From positions 183,230 through 247,229 of the forward strand of contig NZ_JAIFZM010000005.1 in NCBI RefSeq assembly GCF_022095695.1: DNA of 64,000 bases, given 5' to 3'. The notes below the pieces were generated by a model, which saw only the letters and a program-made list of their open reading frames with translations, searched no databases and had not been told where the DNA came from. Below are positions 37,889-45,372 of the stretch, one piece after another (the stretch's first letter is position 1; the number at the start of each line of letters is the position of its first letter). A program made the position numbers and the translations under genes. The stretch comes from Oceanobacillus jordanicus (lineage in GTDB: Bacteria; Bacillota; Bacilli; Bacillales; Amphibacillaceae).

Positions 37889-38551
37889 CTAGCTGTCAAT
37901 TTTTGCTATTCTTACTATATGGTCAGCGCTTTCTAATTCCTTCAGAACAGCATCCCCCACATTTTGATCTACTTCAATTACCATCAACGCTTCTTTTCCA
38001 ACATCTTTACGGTTAACTTCCATATGTCCAATATTTATTTCGTATTTAGCTAATATCCTTGTAACAGAGGCTATGGCACCAAAGCGATCATTATGCATAA
38101 TCAAGATAGCTGGATGATTTCCTGATAGCCTCAGATCAAAACCATTTAGCTCCGTAATCTCCACTTTACCGCCACCAATTGATATACCGACAAGCTCAAG
38201 TGATCCAGATGCATTCCCAATAATTAATCTAGCTGTATTGGGATGACTCACTGCAGCGCTATCTTCGATGAATTCAACAGTTATATTGCGTTCCTTCGCT
38301 GTTTCTAGTGATTTACTAATCCTTTTATCGTCGGCTTCATAGCCAAGTAACCCGCCTACAAGCGCAAAGTCTGTGCCATGACCCTTATAGGTCTTGGCAA
38401 AAGACTCATAGAGATGTATTTTTGCCCATGTTGGCTCTTGACCAAATAGATTTCGTGCAGCTTTCCCAATGCGAGCTGCACCTGCTGTATGTGAACTTGA
38501 CGGCCCAATCATCACCGGACCAATAATATCAAAGACTGAATTATATTTCAT
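37889..38551 (-). CDS. sdaAB: L-serine dehydratase, beta subunit
   Basis: Partner of SdaAA. The N-terminal half carries FDIIGPVMIGPSSSHTAGAARIG; the C-terminal 70 residues form an ACT domain (AILIMHNDRFGAIASVTRILAKYEINIG). It has 220 residues. GGCGGTGAG lies before the ATG. It is first in the sdaAB-sdaAA-recG run, divergent from the NCS2 permease gene. Confidence 0.96.
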   Translation of the reverse strand: MKYNSVFDIIGPVMIGPSSSHTAGAARIGKAARNLFGQEPTWAKIHLYESFAKTYKGHGTDFALVGGLLGYEADDKRISKSLETAKERNITVEFIEDSAAVSHPNTARLIIGNASGSLELVGISIGGGKVEITELNGFDLRLSGNHPAILIMHNDRFGAIASVTRILAKYEINIGHMEVNRKDVGKEALMVIEVDQNVGDAVLKELESADHIVRIAKIDS

Positions 38552-38589
38552 TATCTCACCGCCATTTTAACGTATAGGTTATCGTTCTA

Positions 38590-38618
38590 TTGTAAATTAT
38601 AACAAAAAAGTGTAGAAT
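38590..38618 (+). promoter_or_regulatory. Sigma-A promoter for the NCS2 permease gene
   Basis: TTGTAA (38590-38595) and TAGAAT (38613-38618) on the plus strand, spacer 17 bases, leaving a leader of about 115 bases. Confidence 0.6.
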
Positions 38619-38636
38619 AATCATTTGTGGATTACA

Positions 38637-38734
38637 GGCAAAGTACGACAGAGTAATTAGTTGAAGGGAACTTCAGCAGTACTCATCTTCCTTGCCATAA
38701 TCGGGTGGGAGAGGGATGTAAGTACGATGAGGAG
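38637..38734 (+). promoter_or_regulatory. Structured 5' leader of the permease gene, candidate regulatory RNA
   Basis: GGCAA (38637-38641) can pair with TTGCC (38692-38696), AGTAC (38642-38646) with GTACT (38679-38683) and TGAAG (38662-38666) with CTTCA (38671-38675), forming a nested stem. In the alternative, CTCATC (38682-38687) can pair with GATGAG (38726-38731), which overlaps the ribosome-binding site. A start-stop pair ATG-TAA occurs at 38716-38721 after GGGAGAGGG. The purine riboswitch core was not found. Confidence 0.4.
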
Positions 38735-38739
38735 ATATC

Positions 38740-40023
38740 ATGGCTTTTTCGAATGAAAGACCAGATAAAAAAGAGAAACTTAGTCTTCGTACAGAAATTG
38801 TTGCTGGGTTAATTGGATATTTAACCACCGTATATATTGTTGTAGTAAATGGCTCCATTCTAAGCGAGGCTGGAGTTTCTCTGGAAGCTGGTATGATTGC
38901 CACTATTCTCGTTAGTTTTTTAGGTACCATGTTAATGGGAGTGTATGCAGGTGTTCCTTTGATCCTGATACCAGGCATGGGTATTAATGCTTTATTTGCC
39001 TACTCCATTGTCGAAGGAACCAACCTTACATTTGAAGAAGGACTAGCAGTTGTGCTTGTTGCTGGCTTTTTATTTTTGCTAACTGCTTTCAGCCGACTGG
39101 GAATACTTCTCAAAGAAGCGATACCAGATTCATTAAAGCATGGCATCACTGTTGGGCTTGGTTTTTTCTTAATTCTAATTGGCTTAGAGAAAAGTGGACT
39201 TGTGGTCAATGGTCAAAACACTATTCTAGCGTTTGGCGATTTCACCTCACCAACATTTCTTGTTAGTTTGCTTACGTTATTTCTGGCTATTTTTCTTTTC
39301 GTCAGAAATGTACCTGCAAACTTTCTTGTAACTATGATTGCTGGCACTATCCTCGCTTCACTTTTTGGAGTCTTGGAAAATGGAAGCAATGCGCTTCATG
39401 TGGATCCGAAAGAAGTTATTTTCTTACCATCCTTTTCAGCAATCGGGGATTTGAGTTTCTGGCTGGCAGTTTTTCCTTTAGCGATCATTCTCATATTTGA
39501 AAATATGGGATTACTAAACGGGCAGCTACAAATGCTTGATAAGGAAAAAGCATACGACAAAGCATACAAGGCAACAGCTTTCTCTACGGTAGCTTCTGCT
39601 TTTCTAGGGACTTCACCAACAGTTTCGGCTGCTGAAAATGCAGCTGTCATTGCTTCAAAGGGAAGAGCTGGAATAGCAGCAATAACAGCAGGTCTGTTGT
39701 TTTTGGCAACATTGTTCTTAATTCCTTTTATTACAATGATACCAAATTCTGCTTTAAGTCCGATTTTAATTATTGTCGGTTTTCTAATGGTACAAAACAT
39801 TCGACACATACGTGTAAGTGATTTGTCAGAAAGCCTTCCGGCACTGCTTATTGTAGCGATGATTCCATTCTCCTACAGTATAGCAGATGGTATGGCTTTT
39901 GGTTTTATCGCATATCCTATTGTAAAAATAGCGACTGGCAAACCAAAAGAACTTTCGATTCCTTTAATAATTATAGCAGCTCTATTCCTATTTGACTTCG
40001 TCATGAAGATTATGGGAATATAA
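38740..40023 (+). CDS. NCS2-family purine permease, AzgA/PbuG-like
   Basis: Integral membrane uptake protein, probably for hypoxanthine, guanine or another nucleobase. About 12 membrane segments occur across 427 residues. AzgA-type motifs are visible: GYLTTVYIVVVNGSIL near residue 27, ILIPGMGINALFAYSIVEG near 78 and SPTVSAAENAAVIASKGRAG near 288. Substrate cannot be fixed from sequence. AGGAG precedes the ATG. The gene lies on the plus strand between sdaAB and fakA, which are neighbours in B. subtilis, so it has been inserted with its own promoter and terminator. Confidence 0.88.
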   Translation: MAFSNERPDKKEKLSLRTEIVAGLIGYLTTVYIVVVNGSILSEAGVSLEAGMIATILVSFLGTMLMGVYAGVPLILIPGMGINALFAYSIVEGTNLTFEEGLAVVLVAGFLFLLTAFSRLGILLKEAIPDSLKHGITVGLGFFLILIGLEKSGLVVNGQNTILAFGDFTSPTFLVSLLTLFLAIFLFVRNVPANFLVTMIAGTILASLFGVLENGSNALHVDPKEVIFLPSFSAIGDLSFWLAVFPLAIILIFENMGLLNGQLQMLDKEKAYDKAYKATAFSTVASAFLGTSPTVSAAENAAVIASKGRAGIAAITAGLLFLATLFLIPFITMIPNSALSPILIIVGFLMVQNIRHIRVSDLSESLPALLIVAMIPFSYSIADGMAFGFIAYPIVKIATGKPKELSIPLIIIAALFLFDFVMKIMGI

Positions 40024-40111
40024 AGATATAAATAAGATGTTTTTTATAGCTGTGGCTTATTATAATTAAAATTGTGATATGTTTTGTTTTTCTTCATAAA
40101 ACATTAAAACT

Positions 40112-40157
40112 AAAAAAAATCGCTCAAATTCCGTTTGGAAGAAGAGCGATTTTTTTA
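40112..40157. terminator. Bidirectional terminator between the permease gene and fakA
   Basis: AAAAATCGCTC / GAGCGATTTTTT with an inner TTCC-GGAA stem and T-runs on both strands, placed between two convergent genes. Confidence 0.92.
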
Positions 40158-40163
40158 GTTTAT

Positions 40164-41825
40164 TTATTCGACTGAGAAAATATAAGAGTATATTGGTTGG
40201 TTACCTTTGTGTACTTCAATCTCAATATCTTCATATTTTTCTTCCACGTAACTTGTCAGTTCTTCTACGTCCTGATCTGCTACATCTTCACCTTGTAGAA
40301 TGGTGAGAATTTCGTCGTCTTCTGAGATCATTTCCTGTAATAGTAATTTCACTGCTTCCATTTTTTCTTTATGTGTAGCCTTAATTTTACCATCAAGAAT
40401 ACCCATGAAGTTACCATTCTCGATCGTGATACCATCTATTTGCGTATCGCGAACTGCATAGGTAACCTGCCCTGTTTTCACATGGCTTCTTGCTTCATCC
40501 ATTGCCTCTTTATTCCCATCAATATCCGACTCAGGATGAAATGCAAGCATAGCACTGATCCCCTGCGGAATTGTTTTGGTTGGGATAACACGAACATTCA
40601 CGTCAGCTAGTTCAGCAGCCTGATCTGCTGCCATTAAGATGTTTTTATTATTTGGAAGAACAAGCACATTTTTAGCGTTTGTTTCCTTAATAGCGTTTGC
40701 TATGTCCTGTGTGCTTGGATTCATAGTTTGTCCGCCTTCAATTACAACGGTTGCGCCTAAACTTTCAAGTAGCGTCTTTATTCCTTCGCCCATTGCAACT
40801 GTTACAATTCCATACTCTGTTAGTTTCTTCTCTTTAGGCTCAGAGGTCTTGTTTCCAACAATGGCTGTGTGTTGCTCTCTCATGTTTTCGATCTTCATAT
40901 TAATTAAGCTACCATAACGCTGACCAAGCGTCATACATGTGCCTGGATATTCCGCATGGATATGCACTTTTACGATTTCCTCATCGGAAACTACAAGGAG
41001 TGAATCTCCGTGTTTACTTAGCTCATTACGGAAATCCTCTTCATTAAATGGTTGTTTTTCAAGCTTTTCATCTTCAAATTTAACCATAAATTCTGTACAG
41101 TAACCAAATTCGATATCAGATGTATCCATAAAGTCTTGCGTGATCTTATGGTGCTCTGCATTAACCATATCGTCCATTTCAATTTCAGTAATATGCTCAG
41201 GCAGCTCCTCACCCTTTAATACAGAAAGGAAACCTTCATATACCGTGACTAAGCCCTGCCCACCTGAATCCACAACACCAACTTCTTTTAAAACAGGCAA
41301 GAGATCTGGTGTGCGTTTCAAAGAGGCTTTCGCTTCTGTTATAACACTCTCCATTAATTGGATAATGTCCTCTTCCTTTTCTGCCACCTTAACAGCTTGT
41401 TTTGCTGCATCTTTTGCGACAGTAAGAATAGTACCCTCTACTGGCTTCATTACTGCTTTATAAGCTGTAGAAACACCAGTATCAAAAGCCTTTGCTAGGT
41501 CCTTTGTTGTTACGGTTTCCTTTTTTTCCATTCCTTTGGAAAAGCCACGGAATATTTGGGATAAAATAACACCTGAATTACCTCTTGCCCCCATTAACAA
41601 GCCTTTGGCAAAAGAATTAGCAACCTCAGAAATGTTTTCACTGTTTTGCTTCTTTACCTCAGCTGCCCCAGAGCTCATTGATAAGTTCATGTTAGTACCA
41701 GTATCCCCATCTGGTACTGGAAATACATTTAATGCATCTATCTTTTGTGCATTATTTGATAAATGGTGCGCTCCGGCCAATACCATTTGAGCAAATGTAA
41801 TGCCATCCAAATTTTTTATTGTCAC
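40164..41825 (-). CDS. fakA: Fatty acid kinase catalytic subunit FakA (YloV, DAK2 domain)
   Basis: Phosphorylates fatty acids held by FakB proteins, for incorporation of exogenous fatty acids into phospholipid. The DAK2/DhaL domain holds the nucleotide site (NVFPVPDGDTGTNMNLSMSSG, residues 34-54, and MGARGNSGVILSQIFRG). A DegV-like C-terminal half follows a middle domain. It has 553 residues. The start is GTG after AGAGGAGG. It lies downstream of an Asp23-family gene in conserved order. Confidence 0.93.
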   Translation of the reverse strand: MTIKNLDGITFAQMVLAGAHHLSNNAQKIDALNVFPVPDGDTGTNMNLSMSSGAAEVKKQNSENISEVANSFAKGLLMGARGNSGVILSQIFRGFSKGMEKKETVTTKDLAKAFDTGVSTAYKAVMKPVEGTILTVAKDAAKQAVKVAEKEEDIIQLMESVITEAKASLKRTPDLLPVLKEVGVVDSGGQGLVTVYEGFLSVLKGEELPEHITEIEMDDMVNAEHHKITQDFMDTSDIEFGYCTEFMVKFEDEKLEKQPFNEEDFRNELSKHGDSLLVVSDEEIVKVHIHAEYPGTCMTLGQRYGSLINMKIENMREQHTAIVGNKTSEPKEKKLTEYGIVTVAMGEGIKTLLESLGATVVIEGGQTMNPSTQDIANAIKETNAKNVLVLPNNKNILMAADQAAELADVNVRVIPTKTIPQGISAMLAFHPESDIDGNKEAMDEARSHVKTGQVTYAVRDTQIDGITIENGNFMGILDGKIKATHKEKMEAVKLLLQEMISEDDEILTILQGEDVADQDVEELTSYVEEKYEDIEIEVHKGNQPIYSYIFSVE

Positions 41826-41849
41826 TATACTTCCTCCTCTTGAAACAAA

Positions 41850-41935
41850 AGCGTGAGCGCTAACGAGCGTTCTGACACTTCAATTGCCACATGGAAGGTC
41901 AGTAAGTGCTAAAATCTGCTTGAAGCGCTGGCGAA
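41850..41935. repeat. Structured GC-richer segment in the gap upstream of fakA
   Basis: AGCGCT occurs at 41856-41861 and again at 41924-41929. Between them CTGAC-A-CTTC (41872-41881) can pair with GAAG-GTCAG (41894-41902) with one bulge. The composition contrasts with the flanks. It has no coding potential. Confidence 0.4.
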
Positions 41936-41992
41936 ACACAAATCATACGCAATTGTTCGATGCTAGCTTTTCGAATTTTTTAATTTGTTTTC

Positions 41993-42355
41993 TTAATCTT
42001 GTGCAACCCGTACACCTTGTACGAAGATGTTAACAGAATCAATCGCTAAACCAAGTGATTGACTAAGTGTATACTTCACCTGTGATTGTACATTATGCGC
42101 TACGACTGAGATCTTTGTTCCATAGCTTACAATAATATACATATCTATATCCAGTCTCTCATTTTCCTGGCGAACTACTACACCTTTAGAAAAGTTCTCT
42201 TTTCGTAGAATTTCTGCGATACCATCTCTAATTTGACTTTTAGAGGCCATCCCAACAATTCCGTAACACTCTATTGCAGCGCCACCGGCGATTGTAGAAA
42301 TAACTTCATTTGTTATGGTTACATGACCATCATTTGTATTAAGCTCTATGGACAT
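41993..42355 (-). CDS. Asp23/YloU family envelope-stress protein
   Basis: A 120-residue Asp23-family protein (DUF322). GHVTITNEVISTIAGGAAIECYGIVGMASK and VVSYGTKISVVAHNVQSQVKYTL are characteristic; the end VDSVNIFVQGVRV is the family's consensus C-terminus. Known members coat the membrane or respond to alkaline stress, but this one's role is not established. AAAGGAGG precedes the ATG. It is upstream of fakA and divergent from rpmB. Confidence 0.9.
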   Translation of the reverse strand: MSIELNTNDGHVTITNEVISTIAGGAAIECYGIVGMASKSQIRDGIAEILRKENFSKGVVVRQENERLDIDMYIIVSYGTKISVVAHNVQSQVKYTLSQSLGLAIDSVNIFVQGVRVAQD

Positions 42356-42594
42356 AACATAATCCTCCTTTAATACCTACACAATTATATAAGCATATTC
42401 TACTACATGCCGAATCATTTTAAAAGCAGAGTTCATAATATGTAAAAATGTCCTCTATAACAATGGACGAATTACACTAATCTGTCAAGTGATTATTCTT
42501 TATATAATATAAAACAATTATTGCATTCTCTCGTGACTTATGGTAAATTGTATAAGTATGAAATGACACATGTAAACAGTAAGGAGGGATTTGC

Positions 42595-42783
42595 ATGGCT
42601 AGAAAATGTGTTGTAACTGGACGCCAGACACGCAGTGGAAACCAACGTTCTCACGCTATGAATTCCAACAAGCGAAATTGGAAAGCTAATGTACAAAAAG
42701 TACGTATCATGGTAGACGGAAAACCTAAAAAAGTTTACGTATCTGCACGCGCACTTAAATCAGGTAAAGTAGAGCGCGTATAA
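42595..42783 (+). CDS. rpmB: Ribosomal protein L28
   Basis: A 62-residue basic ribosomal protein: [24 protein letters not shown], then [11 protein letters not shown] and [16 protein letters not shown]. One Cys is kept in KCVVTG, but the paired zinc-binding cysteines of the other L28 type are absent. Plus-strand placement between yloU and spoVM is the conserved Bacillus layout. AAGGAGGG precedes the ATG and a strong terminator follows. The promoter is uncertain: TTGCAT-17-TAAATT near 42520-42550 is one option. Confidence 0.98.
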   Translation: MARKCVVTGRQTRSGNQRSHAMNSNKRNWKANVQKVRIMVDGKPKKVYVSARALKSGKVERV

Positions 42784-42818
42784 CTTACGTGTCATACAGA
42801 ACTGGAATTGTACGATAG

Positions 42819-42850
42819 AAAAAACACCCTATTAACAGGGTGTTTTTTTA
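42819..42850 (+). terminator. Terminator after rpmB
   Basis: Perfect 10-bp stem AAAACACCCT / AGGGTGTTTT with a six-base loop, followed by a T-run. Confidence 0.95.
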
Positions 42851-42976
42851 TTGCTATAATACTAGTTTTCTGTAGATAACAGCATGTCCTTGCAAATACG
42901 TCCAACAAGAATCAAAGCATAAAGGGTACACTTAATGCTTTGAGCCATTTGTCAAAACACCCATCCTGTTTTACAG

Positions 42977-43006
42977 TAGTAAACAGACCATTTTCATGGT
43001 TTACTA
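42977..43006. repeat. Inverted repeat between rpmB and spoVM
   Basis: TAGTAAAC at 42977-42984 and GTTTACTA at 42999-43006, eight perfect base pairs, with a smaller CCAT-ATGG stem inside. There is no T-run next to it, and its role is unknown. Confidence 0.6.
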
Positions 43007-43011
43007 GCGTG

Positions 43012-43049
43012 CAAAAAAATCAGCTTCTGTCAATCTACTGACAAAAGCT
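43012..43049 (-). terminator. Terminator after spoVM
   Basis: Minus-strand stem AGCTTTTGTCA / TGACAGAAGCT (one G-U pair) with a six-base loop, then GATTTTTTT. It lies eight bases past the spoVM stop. Confidence 0.88.
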
Positions 43050-43057
43050 AAAATGTT

Positions 43058-43141
43058 TTACTTATCCTTTTTGAACACACCAATAACCACTTTGACAAAA
43101 CCACCGATAAATCTTGGGAGCTTAATAGTATAAAATTTCAT
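43058..43141 (-). CDS. spoVM: Stage V sporulation protein SpoVM
   Basis: A 27-residue amphipathic helical peptide that recognises the convex forespore membrane and anchors SpoIVA to start coat assembly. Translation from 43141 begins MKFYTIKLPRFIGG and ends VFKKDK, closely matching the 26-residue B. subtilis peptide, including the conserved Pro9 and the basic end. GGAGGG lies upstream of the ATG. It sits between rpmB and thiN, its conserved place, and is followed by a terminator. Its presence shows the organism is, or descends from, a spore former. Confidence 0.95.
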   Translation of the reverse strand: MKFYTIKLPRFIGGFVKVVIGVFKKDK

Positions 43142-43171
43142 GAGTTCGCCCTCCTCTTCTACATGCACAGC

Positions 43172-43825
43172 TTACCTTTGAATCGTATCACGACTCTTTA
43201 TTAGTAATAGTATGCCTTCTGTAAAAGAAAAAGTACCAATATTTCTAATAAGTCTGTTTGAAATACATAGGGTGGATCCCCATGCTACCGTTTTATCTGA
43301 TAAGGGATAATAGAAGCCATTTAACGTCAACCCTTTAATTGTTGGAGAGAAAGGGATAAACGAAATATTAGCGTATAACGCACTGTCTTCTACGGTATAC
43401 TCTCCAGGTTTATATAATTCCACCAAATTGGATTGATCGACAATCATGCCATGCACGCCACTTTCAGTAATGGTATGCAGTAACTGGATGTTAATCATCT
43501 CGTGATCCAGACGGCCTCCTGTCACGCCGAAAAGATAGAGACATTCAGGGTGCTTTTCCAATGCCTTGAGGAGAGCAAGTTCTAAGTCTGTTTCATCCTT
43601 CTCCGCCGGATATTCCTCAAATTGCTTCGCATGTAGTCTGACATGTTCTTTTTCGACTTCTGTAATAGAATCAAAATCTCCGATCGCTAGATCTATCGGA
43701 ATATTATGATCCAGTAAAGCCAAAGCGCCTCTATCAGCGGCAATCCAAAAATCGATTACTTCCTTGAATGGCGAGAAATCCGGGTAGTTCTGAGGTCCAT
43801 TTCCAATGATACCAATTGCTGTCAT
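43172..43825 (-). CDS. thiN: Thiamine pyrophosphokinase
   Basis: Converts thiamine to thiamine pyrophosphate. The N-terminal catalytic domain shows IAADRGALALLDHNIPIDLAIGDFDSI (near residues 28-54) and the EKDETDLELAL motif; LYLFGVTGGRLDHEMINIQLL follows. The C-terminal beta domain binds thiamine. It has 217 residues. It follows rpe by four bases. Confidence 0.95.
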   Translation of the reverse strand: MTAIGIIGNGPQNYPDFSPFKEVIDFWIAADRGALALLDHNIPIDLAIGDFDSITEVEKEHVRLHAKQFEEYPAEKDETDLELALLKALEKHPECLYLFGVTGGRLDHEMINIQLLHTITESGVHGMIVDQSNLVELYKPGEYTVEDSALYANISFIPFSPTIKGLTLNGFYYPLSDKTVAWGSTLCISNRLIRNIGTFSFTEGILLLIKSRDTIQR

Positions 43826-43829
43826 TCTC

Positions 43830-44486
43830 TTATTCCTTCACGGCATCTTTAATTTCTAAGATGGCTTCATGTCGATTAGTTGGATTAAAAACTGCACTGC
43901 CAGCAACCAATACATCTGCCCCAACATCTGTACATTGTTTTGCTGTCATGGCATTAATGCCTCCATCCACCTCTATTTCAAACGATAGGTTATGTGTTTT
44001 TCTAAAATCTGCCACCTGTTTAATTCGCTCAACGGTAGACGGAATAAACGACTGGCCACCAAACCCAGGGTTAACTGACATAAGTAAAACTAGATCTACT
44101 TCTGGCAAAATCGGATAAAGCATTTCGACAGGTGTAGCAGGGTTTATCACTACACCTGCTTTTACACCATTGTCTTTAATGAGTTGGATAGAACGGTGTA
44201 AGTGTTGGCTTGCCTCTTGGTGGACTGTAATGATATCCGCGCCAGCATTAGCGAATGCTGGTATATAGCTGTCTGGATTCTCTATCATAAGATGGACATC
44301 AAGCGGAAGGGATGTGATTGGTCTTATAGCCTCTACAATTAGTGGGCCAATAGTAATATTTGGCACATAATGGCCATCCATCACATCGACATGAATATAG
44401 TCCGCCCCTCCATTTTCTACTTCTTTTATTTCTTCTCCCAGTTTGGCAAAATCAGCTGAGAGGATTGATGGTGCTATCTTTACCAT
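43830..44486 (-). CDS. rpe: Ribulose-phosphate 3-epimerase
   Basis: Interconverts ribulose-5-phosphate and xylulose-5-phosphate in the pentose phosphate pathway. TIM-barrel motifs: APSILSADFAKLGEEIKEVE, ADYIHVDVMDGHYVPNITIGP, LDVHLMIENPD, LLMSVNPGFGGQSFIP and EIEVDGGIN. It has 218 residues. It sits one base after rsgA. Confidence 0.97.
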   Translation of the reverse strand: MVKIAPSILSADFAKLGEEIKEVENGGADYIHVDVMDGHYVPNITIGPLIVEAIRPITSLPLDVHLMIENPDSYIPAFANAGADIITVHQEASQHLHRSIQLIKDNGVKAGVVINPATPVEMLYPILPEVDLVLLMSVNPGFGGQSFIPSTVERIKQVADFRKTHNLSFEIEVDGGINAMTAKQCTDVGADVLVAGSAVFNPTNRHEAILEIKDAVKE

Positions 44487-44487
44487 A

Positions 44488-45372
44488 CTAATACCTCGGC
44501 TTTCTCGATTGAATTTCTTCTAAAAAAGTAAGATAATGCTTGTAACGATACGGGCTAATTTCTCCGTTTTCCACACCTTCTTTTACCGCACAGCGTGGCT
44601 CCTTATGATGCATGCAACCACGGAACTTACATGCACCTTTCCTTGAGCGCATCTCGGGAAAACAGTCACTAAGGTCTTCTGCCTCAATTTCCTGAAAATC
44701 AAGCGCACTAAATCCTGGCGTGTCAGCTACTAGCCCTTTGTTCACCTGAACCAGTTCTACATGCCTTGTCGTATGCTTTCCCCTACCAAGGCTCTCTGAT
44801 ATGGCAGCGGTTTTTAATAGCAACGAGGGTTTTAGTGCATTGAGAATAGAAGACTTCCCTACACCTGATTGTCCAGCAAACACGGTGACACCTTCAGAAA
44901 AATAGTCTTTAAGTGGCAACACTCCGCCGCTTGCCTTGGAGGAAACTAATTCTACCTTGTAGCCAATTCTTTCATAGTCATTCCGATAGGCTTCGATTCT
45001 CTTCTGTTTTTCAGGTGAAATCAGATCCATTTTTGAAATAAAGATAATTGGCTCGATGTGCTTTGCCTCTATTAACACAAGAAATCGATCCAAAAGGGTT
45101 GTGCTAAAATCAGGTTGAATGGCAGAATTTACAATGATAGCCTGATCAATATTCGCTATAGGCGGTCTGACCAATTCATTTTCTCTTGGTTTGATCTCAA
45201 TAATATAACCTTCATCAGGTGAATCGGCTTCAAATACTACAAAGTCCCCAACAAGAGGGGTAATTTTTCTTTTTCTAAAAACCCCCCTGCCACGGCACTG
45301 TATTACTTCGCCATTTTCTACTTTTACATAATAGAAACCACTTAAGGCTTTAATAATTCTTCCTTCTGACAT
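44488..45372 (-). CDS. rsgA: Small ribosomal subunit biogenesis GTPase RsgA
   Basis: Circularly permuted GTPase that checks 30S maturation. An N-terminal OB fold is followed by FISKMDL (G4), FAGQSGVGKSSILNALKP (G1, near residue 170) and DTPGFSALDF (G3). The C-terminal zinc site has CKFRGCMHHKEPRCAV. It has 294 residues and lies next to prkC, as in B. subtilis, where PrkC can phosphorylate it. Confidence 0.97.
   Translation of the reverse strand: MSEGRIIKALSGFYYVKVENGEVIQCRGRGVFRKRKITPLVGDFVVFEADSPDEGYIIEIKPRENELVRPPIANIDQAIIVNSAIQPDFSTTLLDRFLVLIEAKHIEPIIFISKMDLISPEKQKRIEAYRNDYERIGYKVELVSSKASGGVLPLKDYFSEGVTVFAGQSGVGKSSILNALKPSLLLKTAAISESLGRGKHTTRHVELVQVNKGLVADTPGFSALDFQEIEAEDLSDCFPEMRSRKGACKFRGCMHHKEPRCAVKEGVENGEISPYRYKHYLTFLEEIQSRKPRY

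Noticed and set aside
38552..38739. Purine riboswitch upstream of the NCS2 permease
   Set aside because: The conserved core and loop sequences of that class are not present, despite the gene being a typical target. The leader is reported as an unassigned structure instead.
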